The translations under genes and the position numbers were made by a program. Of a DNA stretch of 64,000 nucleotides, positions 50,255-59,618 are shown one piece after another. The stretch spans positions 1-64,000 of the forward strand of contig DATCBU010000113.1 in the NCBI GenBank assembly GCA_036511675.1. Direction: 5' to 3'. This stretch comes from Chersky-840 sp036511675 (lineage in GTDB: Bacteria; Actinomycetota; Acidimicrobiia; Acidimicrobiales; UBA8190). A model generated the notes under the pieces. The model had not been told where the DNA came from. It made no database searches and saw only the letters and a program-made list of their open reading frames with translations. Numbering within the stretch: position 1 is the first letter of the stretch; each line of letters starts with the position of its first letter.

Positions 50255-50809
50255 CGGCCTCGCCTTTGCTCGGCGCGGTGCCGGAGTGGGCGCGGGAGAT
50301 CGACACAGCCACGTGACCCGGTCACGACGGCGTGGTCGACTAGCCGGCCAACCCCCATACGTCCCCCACTCCCCCTTGGTTCGAATGTACAGCCGTTCGT
50401 GGGTGGAGGTGTCTTCGCTCGGGTTTCCCGCCATTCCTTGCGGCCGCAATGACTGCGCCGAATTGGGCACCGGGCCCCTGTATTCCGAGCCGATTCGGCC
50501 GTCTCCCTATTGCTCATGTGGCGGCTCCCTGACCTGCAGAAAGGGGCCCGTGCCAAGGCCACCTCTGGAGATCCCGATGATCACACAATGAAGGTCGAGC
50601 TGGCGCGGGCCATGCCTGGTTAGAGCTTCTTACGATGGTCGTCGTCCCGAGCACGATCACCGGAATCGCATTCGTCGTCTTGTCTCGATTCGGACTGGCG
50701 GGACATCTTCCCCTTTGAGCCGTGATGGCTCTGTTGGTGGTAACAGGGGTCCTGGGAGAGACAACGCGACGCTTTGTCCGTTTCGACGTAAACAGGCGAG
50801 CTTTGCATT
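50255..50809. other. Intergenic region before the Liv-type operon
   Basis: This 555-nt stretch has lower GC than its surroundings, no family-like reading frame and no tRNA-like structure that I could recognise. It must hold the promoter for the transporter operon and may contain remains of the N-terminal part of the decayed EAL gene that follows. Confidence 0.5.
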
Positions 50810-51160
50810 TTGGGATTGCTGTGCAGAGACTTCGGCACGGGGTACTCGTCTCTCTCGTATCTGCGCAGCTTCCCGATCGACTTCTTGAAGATCGACCGAT
50901 CATTCGTGAACGAACTTGGCGGTGAGTCGAACGACCAGGGACGCGCTCTCGTCAGTTCGATCATCAGCATCGGACACAACCTCAAGCTTGCCGTCATCGC
51001 CGAGGGGATCGAGAAGTTCAGACCAGCTCGGAGAGCTCCTCGCCGCACATTGCGATTTCGGCCAAGGCTCTGTCACCCCGCCCCGCCCGATGAGATCCGC
51101 GAGATCCTCGTCCGTCACGGCAAGTCGTTCGAAGTGGAGCCTGTTCAAACTGTGCCTTGA
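50810..51160 (+). pseudogene. Decayed EAL-domain (c-di-GMP phosphodiesterase) gene
   Basis: The frame reads the C-terminal third of an EAL domain (RDFGTGYSSLSYLRSFPIDF, then LKIDRSFVNEL and LAVIAEGIE). Near 51018 homology jumps to another frame (DQLGELLAAHCDFGQGS) and near 51070 returns to the first (PAPPDEIREIL). The GGDEF part and the N-terminal two-thirds of EAL, including the E-A-L motif, are missing. Two frameshifts plus truncation mean it is not functional. Confidence 0.8.
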
Positions 51161-51173
51161 GCGGGATTCGGCA

Positions 51174-52361
51174 TCATTGAGGACCGTTGTGCTCGTGCGG
51201 GGTAGCTGCGGGCAGTTCGGGAGAGGAAATCGGTTCGCCGGTCCCCGATTGCGTCACATCAGCTGACTCTGGGAGGGGGACTGCTCCGGGGACCGCAGAC
51301 AAGAGCGCGTCGTAAATCGACCGGCCAGATGCCACCAATCCGGTCACAACCTGTCCGACACCTTCAGCACCATTCACCACACTCAGATTGGCGCCATTCA
51401 AGCCTTGGGCCAGCGACGCCACGATAGCTGGCATCATTTCGACCATCTTGGACGCGACGATTCGCTCGAGGTTGCCCCCGGTCAGCGCTTCGGCCTGAGC
51501 TCGCAGAGCGTCGCGTTGCGCTTGGGCCAGCTTCACCGTCTTGTAGGCCTCGGCATCGGCTGGTTTCTGTACCTCGGCTACTAGTTCCGCTTCGCGCTTC
51601 TCAGCCTGCTTGGCCGCGAGAGCCGCCTGTTCTTCGGTTACCTTCTGTGCGGCTTTCGCCTGCGCGAGCGGTCCCGATTGATCAGCCTCGGCCTGAGCTG
51701 CTTGGACCTCGGCTCGAGCGCCGGCCTGTTTTATCTCCGAATCGCGGGTGAATCCTGCTTTCTGTGCGTTCGCCTCCTGCTCTCGCTCAGTGGCGGCCTG
51801 GTCGGCCTGGGCTTGGGCGATTCGAGCGTTCTTCTCCACTTCAGCGATGTGCGGTGCGGCCAGGTTCTTTATGTAGCCCGAAGGGTCGCCCACCTCTTGG
51901 ATTTGAAAGGCGTCGACAATCAGTCCGAGTTTCTCCATCTCGTCAGAGGACGCCGACTTGACCTCTTGCGCCAGGCTGTTGCGGTCCGTGATGATCTTCT
52001 CGACGGTGAGGCTGCCGACAATCGAGCGCAGGTGACCAGCCAGGATTTGGCCGACGAGAGACTCCATTTGGTCCTGCTGGTCAAGGAACCGCCTCGCAGC
52101 ATTGGCAATCGACTGAAAGTCATCAGCGACCTTGAAGACCGCGACTGCCTGGACGGTGAGTGGTATTCCCTGGCCGGTCACACAGTTCTCTTCGAGCTCT
52201 GCCTCGTAGAGGTCCAAAGACAAGATGCGCGCTCTCGACCGCCAGGGAGCGACGAAGGTGCCGTGACCGGTGACGATCCGGAACTGACCGCCATCGGCTC
52301 CTCCTTTTGCTCCGGAAATGACCAGCGCCTGGTTGGGCTCAGGAATCCGATAGAAGAACAT
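51174..52361 (-). CDS. Flotillin-like SPFH-domain protein
   Basis: 395 residues: a short hydrophobic N-terminus (MFFYRIPEPNQALVISG), an SPFH/band-7 domain to about residue 180, a long Ala/Glu/Gln-rich coiled coil (about 180-300, with AE-rich heptads) and a C-terminal flotillin region with GGNLERIVASKMVEMMP. Unlike most bacterial flotillins it lacks a clear transmembrane helix. Flotillins scaffold membrane microdomains and need an NfeD-type partner, which is probably the small gene just upstream. Confidence 0.88.
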   Translation of the reverse strand: MFFYRIPEPNQALVISGAKGGADGGQFRIVTGHGTFVAPWRSRARILSLDLYEAELEENCVTGQGIPLTVQAVAVFKVADDFQSIANAARRFLDQQDQMESLVGQILAGHLRSIVGSLTVEKIITDRNSLAQEVKSASSDEMEKLGLIVDAFQIQEVGDPSGYIKNLAAPHIAEVEKNARIAQAQADQAATEREQEANAQKAGFTRDSEIKQAGARAEVQAAQAEADQSGPLAQAKAAQKVTEEQAALAAKQAEKREAELVAEVQKPADAEAYKTVKLAQAQRDALRAQAEALTGGNLERIVASKMVEMMPAIVASLAQGLNGANLSVVNGAEGVGQVVTGLVASGRSIYDALLSAVPGAVPLPESADVTQSGTGEPISSPELPAATPHEHNGPQ

Positions 52362-52391
52362 TGTCGCCGACCTTTCATTGGTGAGTGAAGG

Positions 52392-52601
52392 TCAGTACCC
52401 CGAGGCAGTGACCAAGACCGTTCGAGGTCCAGTCTGTTCGACCACGACAGCATGAGCATTCTTGTTCAGAGCTTCGTTGCCCTGCGTATAGGCCGTGAAG
52501 GCCTCGGAGCCACCCCGAACACTCAAGATGATTTCGCCCGAACCATCAGTCGGTATCGGAACCGAGACACGGCCCACCATCCCGGTGAGGTCTTCATCCA
52601 T
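52392..52601 (-). CDS. NfeD-like small protein, flotillin partner
   Basis: 69 residues from ATG 52601. LTGMVGRVSVPIPTDGSGEI and a final VVEQTGPRTVLVTA strand match the OB-fold domain of NfeD proteins, in which the loop starts GxxG. The membrane helices of full-length NfeD are absent. It lies 30 nt upstream of the flotillin-like gene on the same strand; NfeD-flotillin pairs are widely conserved. The start is uncertain because no clear ribosome-binding site is seen. Confidence 0.6.
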   Translation of the reverse strand: MDEDLTGMVGRVSVPIPTDGSGEIILSVRGGSEAFTAYTQGNEALNKNAHAVVVEQTGPRTVLVTASGY

Positions 52602-52742
52602 CAGGCGGAAGCGTATCCGCGGGTGGAGGATCGGCGCCCAGCGTTGTGAGGGATGTCGACAGTCGGTTTTGGCTCGGGCTTCCGGACATGTGATGGCGGC
52701 GCCCAGGGTCAAGCAGGCAGTGACATCAGTTAGTTTGCTCGG

Positions 52743-53579
52743 ATGGGCGACTTGGCGGCGGACACGGCGGTGGAAGCCCTGGGCGATGGGCGGTACCGGG
52801 GCGTGCTCAGTAGGGACTGGGAGATTTGGGGACCCATGGGCGGGTATCTCGCCTCGTTCGCCCTTCGAGCGGCAGGGGAGGAGAGCCGATTCAACCGACC
52901 CGCCAGCTTCTTTTGCCACTACCTGCACGTAGCCGCATTCGAGCCGATCGATGTGCAGGTGAGCACGCTTCGGTCGGCCAAGACAGCCCTGTCGCAACGG
53001 GTGACGATTAGCCAAGGTGCCCGTCAGGTGCTCGAGGCGACCGTCTGGTCGGTGGGCGAGGTCGAAGGCCTTGAGCACGACGACACCGAATCACCGGCCG
53101 TGCCGCCGCCTGACGGGCTGCCGTCCATCGAGGAGCTGACGCCCGACCGCGAGGCGCCCTTCAGATTCTGGAACAACTTCGATATGCGCCCTGTGACATT
53201 CCGGGCGCAATGGCCACCAGCCGAGTCGCTGCCGCCGCAGTGGAGAGCCTGGTGCCGATTCCGACCGATGGCTGTTTTCGACGACCCGTGGGTGGACGCC
53301 TGCCGATCGGTCATCCTCGTCGATGTCCAGAGTTGGCCAGCCGCTTCCTCGCGCCACGCCTGGCGGGAGCCGCATGGCTTCATTGCTCCGAGCCTCGATC
53401 TCTATGTCGCCTTCCACCTTCCGGTGCCTGAGGAGCCCTGGCTGTTGGCCGACGGGTTCGCCCCCGTGTCCGCCGACGGGATCTTCGGCTGGACAGGTCG
53501 GCTGTGGACTCCGGGCGGTCAGCTGGTCAGCTCGGGAGCAGGCCAGGCTTTGTACCGGCGAGTACCAAGCACAGACTGA
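52743..53579 (+). CDS. TesB-like acyl-CoA thioesterase
   Basis: 278-residue double hot-dog protein. N-terminal GDGRYRGVLSRDWEIWGPMGGYLAS and PASFFCHYLHVA, and C-terminal SLDLYVAFHLPVP and WLLADG-x6-DGIFGWTGRLW match the thioesterase superfamily. It should hydrolyse acyl-CoA, substrate length unknown. Transcribed divergently from the NfeD-like gene. Confidence 0.85.
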   Translation: MGDLAADTAVEALGDGRYRGVLSRDWEIWGPMGGYLASFALRAAGEESRFNRPASFFCHYLHVAAFEPIDVQVSTLRSAKTALSQRVTISQGARQVLEATVWSVGEVEGLEHDDTESPAVPPPDGLPSIEELTPDREAPFRFWNNFDMRPVTFRAQWPPAESLPPQWRAWCRFRPMAVFDDPWVDACRSVILVDVQSWPAASSRHAWREPHGFIAPSLDLYVAFHLPVPEEPWLLADGFAPVSADGIFGWTGRLWTPGGQLVSSGAGQALYRRVPSTD

Positions 53580-53589
53580 GCCTGGCCGA

Positions 53590-53892
53590 TCAGCGGCCCG
53601 TCCTTCTGCTGACGAAGTAGTTGTGCACCTCGAAGAACGTGGTCATCGGCGGATCGAGCACGCCGATCTTTCGGAAGAGGGGCTCGATCGTCTCAACCTG
53701 GAACGCCGATAATGCTTCGCGCGATTCCCACACGTCGATGATGCGAATCCCGTCGGCAGTCTCGGTCACGCAGTGGAAGAGCACCCCTGAGGGCGGGGGA
53801 CCACCGGGGAGAAGTCCCATGATCTCCACGACTTTGTCGTACTGCTTGAGAGAGACACCGCGGTAATCAACCTGAACACCGACTCCCGCCAT
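53590..53892 (-). CDS. Small ABM/dimeric alpha-beta barrel-like protein
   Basis: 100 residues starting at ATG 53892 with GGAGG 5 nt upstream. The arrangement of one strand (VGVQVDYRGVSLKQYDKVVE), a central LFHCVTETADGIRIIDVWES and a helix with EPLFRKIGV is typical of ferredoxin-like dimeric barrels (antibiotic biosynthesis monooxygenase-like or stress-response type). Convergent with the thioesterase gene. Role unknown. Confidence 0.75.
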   Translation of the reverse strand: MAGVGVQVDYRGVSLKQYDKVVEIMGLLPGGPPPSGVLFHCVTETADGIRIIDVWESREALSAFQVETIEPLFRKIGVLDPPMTTFFEVHNYFVSRRTGR

Positions 53893-54476
53893 TGCAACCT
53901 CCAAGCCGTGAGGGCAATCGAACTTCAACCAGTCCCAGTGCCGATCGCCGCCTGGCGGCCACGAGGGGCGGTTGCCTTCCCGGTGATGCTCATTCTACGC
54001 CCCGGGCAGCTCCCGCGTCAGGCGGGACAGGTGGTGACCTGGACCTTCGCCATCCCGACGAGCGCACACCAATTCGGGTTCGGGGTACCGGTGAAGCGAT
54101 CCCGGATCCAGTGCATCGCGGTGGCGGCCGACTCAAGCTATCTCCATACTCTGATTGCCCAAACCACCTGCGATCAGCAGACCCAGAAATTCGTTGGCAA
54201 GACCCGGTGTCGCTTCGTGAGCGCGCCCAGCATCGCTGCGCGCTCGATGGGCGAAGCTCTGGACGATTCTCAGGTGAAATCACGCAGAGGTTGCTATGTG
54301 ATGGGGCGCTGCCCGTCGCCCTGACCTACAGTGATACTGCTTCAGGCGTCACGCTCGGGACCAGCGCCCCGACCACAATGATCTGGGTGGCGAAGCTTGC
54401 GGTGTCGTTGCCTTCGGTTGCAGCAGTACATCTTCTCTCGACGGTCGTCGTTGTCGGGCTCCGGAAGAGGGCGTCG
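53893..54476. other. Non-coding or unrecognised region before tetR
   Basis: 584 nt with several open frames but none with family-like composition or a good initiation signal. GC content is lower than in the flanking housekeeping regions. It separates divergent genes and should contain the promoters of the ABM-like and TetR genes; it may also hold decayed sequence. Confidence 0.45.
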
Positions 54477-55184
54477 GTGGACAATTCACAAGAGCCATCA
54501 CCTCACTCGTTAGCTGAAGAGCAACGAGGCCTCACTCGATCGCGCATTAGGCAATCTGCAATGGTCGTCGTCAGTAGGCGAGGTTTCAACGCAACAGTCG
54601 AGGAGATTGCCCAACTTTCGGGCGTGAGTGCCCGCACCATCTACCGGCACTACGTCAGCCACGATCGATTGATTGCTTCCACTGTCAAAGACATGTTCGA
54701 GGCGTGCGGGCTTCCTCAACACGGGGAGCAGTTCGACAGCTCGATCGAGGGTTTACCCGGTCCCGCAGGCGACCTGAATGTCTGGATAGACGGCCTGGCG
54801 TCGACGTTTCATTCCAGAAGCGCCTCGATCTTCGGAGCAGCCTTCTGGGACATCTCTGCTCCCCATCACGACGCATCTGAGGTCCTTTCGGAAGTTGACT
54901 CGGTCCGACGTCACTACCGGCTCCGAGGGATCAGCTACCTCGTGAATCTGGTCTGGCAAGTCGCCGGTGGCTCGGGCGAGCCTCCGCAAGACCTGAGGTT
55001 GGCCTTCGCCCTCAATCTCTCGGTGTTCACCACCCAGGCGCTCATGGTCGATTTCGACCAGACACCCGAGCAGATCGGGGCGCTGACTGCCGACATCTTG
55101 AAGATGGCGCTCTGGCAGGCAGTGGAGGCGCAGCGTTCCGAAGGTGTCGGCACCGCACACGGCAACGACGAGGACCGTTCGTAG
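54477..55184 (+). CDS. TetR family transcriptional regulator
   Basis: 235 residues from GTG 54477, preceded by GGAAGAGG; the open frame extends further upstream but without family-like sequence. The helix-turn-helix is RRGFNATVEEIAQLSGVSARTIYRHYVSHD near residues 30-60, in segments; the rest is an all-helical ligand domain. The downstream nitronate monooxygenase gene (139 nt away) is a candidate target. Ligand unknown. Confidence 0.85.
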   Translation: MDNSQEPSPHSLAEEQRGLTRSRIRQSAMVVVSRRGFNATVEEIAQLSGVSARTIYRHYVSHDRLIASTVKDMFEACGLPQHGEQFDSSIEGLPGPAGDLNVWIDGLASTFHSRSASIFGAAFWDISAPHHDASEVLSEVDSVRRHYRLRGISYLVNLVWQVAGGSGEPPQDLRLAFALNLSVFTTQALMVDFDQTPEQIGALTADILKMALWQAVEAQRSEGVGTAHGNDEDRS

Positions 55185-55323
55185 CGCTGAGCACCACGAG
55201 CCCTCCTGGTCGGAGCGCGTCGAGTGCCGCGGCGCTCGCCTGGACCCGGTGCACGTCACGGGCTCCCCTGGCTACGAGGAAACGTGGACCCTACGCTCGC
55301 AAGGCGCTCGACGAGGAGGATCC

Positions 55324-56469
55324 GTGAAGACCAAGGTCACCGACATGCTCGGGGTGGAGTTCCCCATCCTGGCCTTCAGCCACTGCCGCGACGTGGTGGC
55401 CGCGGTCACCAGGGCCGGTGGGTTCGGGGTCCTCGGGGCCGTGGCGCATACCCCTGAGCAGCTCGATGTCGACCTGGGATGGATCGAGGAGCAGACTCGG
55501 GGCGGCCGCTACGGGGTGGACCTCCTCCTCCCCGCCAAGTACGCCGGTGCCGACGAGGGGGGGATCGACGCCGACGCCGTGCGGCAATTGCTTCCCGCCG
55601 CCCAACAGGAGTTCGTGGACGAAATCCTGCGCCGCTACGGCGTGCCCGAGCTCCCCGAGGACCTGCGCACGGGGTCGGAGCGCAACGTGCTCGCCAACGT
55701 GGCGTCGAAAGGCTACGAGCCGCTCCTGGACGTGGCCTTCGCCCATGACATCACGCTCATCGCCAGCGCCCTGGGGGCGCCCCCGCCGTCGCTGCTCACG
55801 CGGGCCCGTGGCGCCGGGGTGGTCGTGGCCGCACTGGCCGGCAACCTGACCCATGCGGAGCGCCACAATGCGGCCGGGGTCGACGTCATCGTGGCGCAGG
55901 GGACCGAGGCGGGAGGCCACACCGGCGAGATCTCCACCATGGTGCTCGTGCCCGAGGTCGTCGACGCCGTGGCCCCCACCCCGGTGCTGGCGGCGGGTGG
56001 CATCGGCAACGGACGGCAGATCGCCGCGGCCCTGGCGCTCGGGGCCCAAGGGGTGTGGTGCGGGTCGGTGTGGCTCACCACCCAGGAGGCCGAGACCCAT
56101 CCGGCGGTGAAGCAGAAGTTCCTGGCCGCCGCCTCGCGCGACACCATCCGTTCGCGCTCGTTGACGGGCAAGCCGGCCCGCATGTTGCGTAGTGCCTGGA
56201 CCGACGAGTGGGAGGGGGCCGACTCCCCTGGTGCGCTGCCCATGCCCCTGCAGAGCGCGCTCGTGGCCGAGGCCCAGCACCGCATCAGCCGCGCCGCGGC
56301 GACCGAAGGATCAGGGGCGAACAAGCTGGCCAACTACTTCGTGGGCCAGGTGGTGGGGCAGATGAACGCCATCCGCCCCGCCCGCCAGGTGGTGCTGGAG
56401 ATGATGACGGAGTACGCCGAGGTGGCCCAGCGCTTCGCCGACCAGGTGGCCGAGGAGTCCGCCCCGTAG
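55324..56469 (+). CDS. Nitronate monooxygenase-like FMN oxidoreductase
   Basis: 381-residue TIM-barrel flavoprotein of the NPD/2-nitropropane dioxygenase family: N-terminal LGVEFPILAF, FMN-phosphate site AQGTEAGGHTG near residue 195, and VLAAGGIGNGRQIAAALALGAQGVW (split) closing the barrel. Catalytic His is likely that in AGGHTG. GTG 55324 follows GAGGAGGA. Members oxidise nitronates or act as enoyl reductases, so the exact substrate is open. Confidence 0.9.
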   Translation: MKTKVTDMLGVEFPILAFSHCRDVVAAVTRAGGFGVLGAVAHTPEQLDVDLGWIEEQTRGGRYGVDLLLPAKYAGADEGGIDADAVRQLLPAAQQEFVDEILRRYGVPELPEDLRTGSERNVLANVASKGYEPLLDVAFAHDITLIASALGAPPPSLLTRARGAGVVVAALAGNLTHAERHNAAGVDVIVAQGTEAGGHTGEISTMVLVPEVVDAVAPTPVLAAGGIGNGRQIAAALALGAQGVWCGSVWLTTQEAETHPAVKQKFLAAASRDTIRSRSLTGKPARMLRSAWTDEWEGADSPGALPMPLQSALVAEAQHRISRAAATEGSGANKLANYFVGQVVGQMNAIRPARQVVLEMMTEYAEVAQRFADQVAEESAP

Positions 56470-56481
56470 AGGACCAGCCGC

Positions 56482-57681
56482 CTAGCCGCCGACGCGGGCG
56501 GTGGGGGTGAACTCCACCGGGAGCGACTCGAAGCCCACGATGAAGTTCGACACCCGCAGGGGCTGTGGGGCCCCGTCGGCCCGGTGGATGTCGGGCAGGC
56601 GCTCCAGGATCCGGTCCACCATGCCGGATATCTCGGCGCGTGCCAGGCGGTGCCCGAGACACAGGTGCGCCCCGAACCCGAAGGCGACATGATCGTTGGG
56701 CTGGCGCCGGATGTCGAAGGTCTCGGGGTCGTCGAACACCGTCTCGTCCCGATTGGCCGACGGGTAGAGCAGCAACACGTTCTGTCCCGCCTTGATGGTC
56801 CGGCCGTGGAGCTCGGTGTCACGAACGGCCTTGCGGTTGAAGTTCTTGATGGGCGTCACCCAGCGCAGCATCTCCTCGACGGTGCTCGGGAGTAATTCCC
56901 GATCACCGCGCAGGTCCTCGAACTGGGCGGGGTCGCGCAGCAGCGCCTCCATGCCGCCGCTGATGACGTGACGGCTGGTCTCGTCGCCTCCGATCAGCAG
57001 CAGGAGTGACTCGTAGACCAGAGAATCGTCGTCGATGCGCTCCCCTTCCACTTCTCCCAGGACCAGTACGCCTAAGAGGTCATCGGCGGACATGCTCCGG
57101 CGCCGTTGGTCGATGTGGTCGCGGATGAAGGCGTCCCATTCGAGGAAGGCGGCGCCCGCCTTGGCCATGCCGTCGGGGTCCTTGGATCCCTGGGACATGA
57201 GCAAGGTGTCGGACCATTCCAGGAGCTGCTCCCAGTCCTTGGGGTCGAAGCCCAGCATGTCGGCGATGAGCACTAGGGGGAGCGGGGCGGCGATGTCGGC
57301 CACGAGGTCGCAGCTGCCCTTCTCGCACACCCGGTCGAGGATCTCGTCGCACACCTGGTGGATGCGGGGCTCGCGCTCGCGCACGGCCTGGGGGGTGAAC
57401 CCCGCGCTCACCAACCGCCGCCGCCGCCGGTGCTCGGGGGCGTCCATATCGATCATGTAGGGGAGGGGGATGTTGGGACGCGACCCGCCCGTGCTCGAGA
57501 AGGTCTGGGGGTCCTGGCCGATGGCCCGCACATCGGCGTACCGGGTTACCCCCCAGATGTCGTTGGGCTCGTCGTAGTAGGCAGGGGCGTTGCGGCGCAT
57601 CCAGGCGAAGGCCGGGAACGGGTTCCCGGCGTAGAACTCGCCGTCCATCAGGTCGATGTGCGGGGCTCCGGGCTCTGCCAT
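56482..57681 (-). CDS. Cytochrome P450
   Basis: 399-residue soluble bacterial P450. The I-helix oxygen-binding motif is GGDETS, the K-helix ExxR follows in EEMLRWVTP/NFNRKAVRDTEL order, and the heme-cysteine loop is FGFGAHLCLGHRLARAE. ATG 57681 is favoured (GGGAGG upstream); a GTG ten codons earlier (57711) is possible. Resembles actinobacterial steroid or fatty-acid hydroxylases (CYP125/CYP142-like region), but substrate is not determinable. No ferredoxin gene is adjacent. Confidence 0.93.
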   Translation of the reverse strand: MAEPGAPHIDLMDGEFYAGNPFPAFAWMRRNAPAYYDEPNDIWGVTRYADVRAIGQDPQTFSSTGGSRPNIPLPYMIDMDAPEHRRRRRLVSAGFTPQAVREREPRIHQVCDEILDRVCEKGSCDLVADIAAPLPLVLIADMLGFDPKDWEQLLEWSDTLLMSQGSKDPDGMAKAGAAFLEWDAFIRDHIDQRRRSMSADDLLGVLVLGEVEGERIDDDSLVYESLLLLIGGDETSRHVISGGMEALLRDPAQFEDLRGDRELLPSTVEEMLRWVTPIKNFNRKAVRDTELHGRTIKAGQNVLLLYPSANRDETVFDDPETFDIRRQPNDHVAFGFGAHLCLGHRLARAEISGMVDRILERLPDIHRADGAPQPLRVSNFIVGFESLPVEFTPTARVGG

Positions 57682-57901
57682 CGGAACGTGCCTCCCCTGG
57701 ATCTTCGCCACGCCTCGTGACCCCTAGACACGACGAGTGGTCAGGCGTATCGTTCTACCGTCGTCGGCGGCTTGTCCACCGTAGGCGATATTGGGGGATG
57801 TGCGGGACGGGGCCGTCTCGGTACTGAGCGGTTCCTGGGGGGACCCGTCCCGCCGCCTTCCCGGGCGGCCCGATGTGCCCCGGCTGTTCCTTGAGGCCTA
57901 C

Positions 57902-58810
57902 CTACTTGAGGCCCACCGACGCCAGCCACGTCTTCGCCACCGCGGCGGGCTGCTCCTTGTTGGCGGTGACGTCGAGGTTGAGCTGAGAGATGGCGTCGGT
58001 CGTCAGCTTGCTGTTGAGCGAGTCGAGCGCGGCGGTCACCGCCGCGGTGTCGACCGACTTCCGGATGACAGGGACGATGTAGTCCGCACCCTCGAGGTGC
58101 TTGTCGTCGGTGAGGGCCACGAAGTTGTTGCTCACCACGTTGCCGTCGCTCGAGAAGAGCTCGACCACCTGCACCTCGCCGTTCTTGAGCGCAGCGACAC
58201 TGAGCGGACCCGCCTCGTCGAGGGACTTGAAACTGGCGAAGTGCAGCCCGTAGACCGAGGTCAGGCCGGGCTCACACCCGGCGAACGTCGGGCACTCGGG
58301 CGGTCCGCCCAGGATCAACTTCGAGGCGTAGGGAGCCAGGCTCGAGAGAGTGGTGAGGTGGTCCTTGGCCGCGGTGGCCCTGGTCACGGCGAACACATTG
58401 GTGTCCAGCGCACTCGAGGCGGACAGAACGGTGACCCCCGATGAGGATAGGGCCGCCTTGTCCGCGGCGATGGCCGTGTTGATCTGGGTGCCCGCGGCCT
58501 GGGGCTTTCCGCCGTGGAGATATCCCAGCAGCGACGCCGCGTAGTCGGGCTCGAGGTCGATCTGGCCGTGCTGGATGGCGGGCACCACCACGGCCCGGGT
58601 CCCGAGGGCGGACTCCACCTTCACCTTGTAGCCGGCGTTGCTCAGGACATCGCCGTAGAGGTTGGCGACGATCTCCTGCTCTTCGAAGTTGGTGGCCCCG
58701 ATCTTGATGGTGGGCTTCGAAGATGCGGACGGGGTACTACTGCAACTCGCCAACACAATGGCGGTCGTACCCAGGGCGGCAACAGTCATGAGGGAACGTC
58801 GGAGGAGCAT
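57902..58810 (-). CDS. Osmoprotectant (glycine betaine/choline) ABC binding lipoprotein
   Basis: 302 residues with a lipoprotein signal peptide (LASC lipobox, lipidated Cys at about 23) and an OpuAC/ProX-type binding fold (IKIGATNFEEQEIVANLYGDVL in parts, QIDLEPDYAASLL). The binding pocket residues cannot be assigned by eye. It is the last gene of the permease operon and works with the divergent ATPase. Named ligands of the family are glycine betaine, choline and carnitine. Confidence 0.9.
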   Translation of the reverse strand: MLLRRSLMTVAALGTTAIVLASCSSTPSASSKPTIKIGATNFEEQEIVANLYGDVLSNAGYKVKVESALGTRAVVVPAIQHGQIDLEPDYAASLLGYLHGGKPQAAGTQINTAIAADKAALSSSGVTVLSASSALDTNVFAVTRATAAKDHLTTLSSLAPYASKLILGGPPECPTFAGCEPGLTSVYGLHFASFKSLDEAGPLSVAALKNGEVQVVELFSSDGNVVSNNFVALTDDKHLEGADYIVPVIRKSVDTAAVTAALDSLNSKLTTDAISQLNLDVTANKEQPAAVAKTWLASVGLK

Positions 58811-58849
58811 CGGGGGGGCCTTCCTTCGCAGGTGGTGGCGCGAACCTAG

Positions 58850-59617
58850 TCAAGTTTCGACGGCTGCGGCCAGGGCCGGTGTCCGGGCACGCGTCGAGGC
58901 CCCGAGCCCCCGCGGCATGTGGCGGCGCAGCGGGAGCGGGGTGAGGACCCGCTGCAGCGCGCCCAGGCCCAGCGCCACCACGGCAGCCAGCAGCGCCACC
59001 AGGAGTGCCCCGGCGAAGGCCTCCACGGTGTTGTTGGTGTTGAGCCCGGAGATGACCGGGGTGCCGAGATCGGAGTAGCTCACGTACGCGGCCAGCGTGG
59101 AAGTGGCCACCACCTCGATCGATGCGGTGCGGACCCCGGCCATGAGAAATGGCGTGGCCAGGGGCAGCTCCACCGTGCGTAGGACCTGGCCCCCGGTGAG
59201 GCCCATGGCCTTGGCCGCGTCGCGCACCTCGGCGTCCACCTCGCGCATCCCCACGTAAGTGTTGGTGAGGATGGGCGGGATGGCGAGCACCACGAGGGCC
59301 AGGAAGGCGGCCAGGAAGCCACCCCACCGCAGCGAGATCCACGGCACGATGGCGAACAGGGTCAGTAGCGCCAGGCTCGGCACGGCGCGCGCCGCGTTGG
59401 CGGCGTTGACGGCCACCAGACCGCCGCGCCCGGTGTGGCCCAGGACGAGGCCGATGCCCCCGCCGATGACGAGCGCCCCGATCACCACCGCCAACGAGAG
59501 CTCGGTCTGGCGCCACAGGAGCTCGGGGATGCCGCTCGAGCCCTTCCAGTTCGCTGCGGTGGTGAGCCAGGACGCCACGCTGGCCACGAAATGCCGGAAG
59601 TGGTCCCAGACCGCCAC
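58850..59617 (-). CDS. Osmoprotectant ABC permease (OpuCB/D type)
   Basis: 255 residues with about six transmembrane segments and the ABC inner-membrane loop AAKAMGLTGGQVLRTVELPLATPFLMAG (split), which contacts the ATPase. GTG 59617 is chosen because it begins 1 nt past the stop of the preceding permease. Forms a heterodimeric channel with that permease. Confidence 0.92.
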   Translation of the reverse strand: MAVWDHFRHFVASVASWLTTAANWKGSSGIPELLWRQTELSLAVVIGALVIGGGIGLVLGHTGRGGLVAVNAANAARAVPSLALLTLFAIVPWISLRWGGFLAAFLALVVLAIPPILTNTYVGMREVDAEVRDAAKAMGLTGGQVLRTVELPLATPFLMAGVRTASIEVVATSTLAAYVSYSDLGTPVISGLNTNNTVEAFAGALLVALLAAVVALGLGALQRVLTPLPLRRHMPRGLGASTRARTPALAAAVET

Positions 59618-59618
59618 G

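Noticed and set aside
53908..54324. 138-codon frame before tetR
   Set aside because: No ribosome-binding site, no recognisable motif and several competing frames; left as unassigned sequence.
57741..57929. 62-codon minus frame between the P450 and the binding-lipoprotein genes
   Set aside because: Overlaps the lipoprotein gene end and has only low-complexity Pro/Arg sequence.
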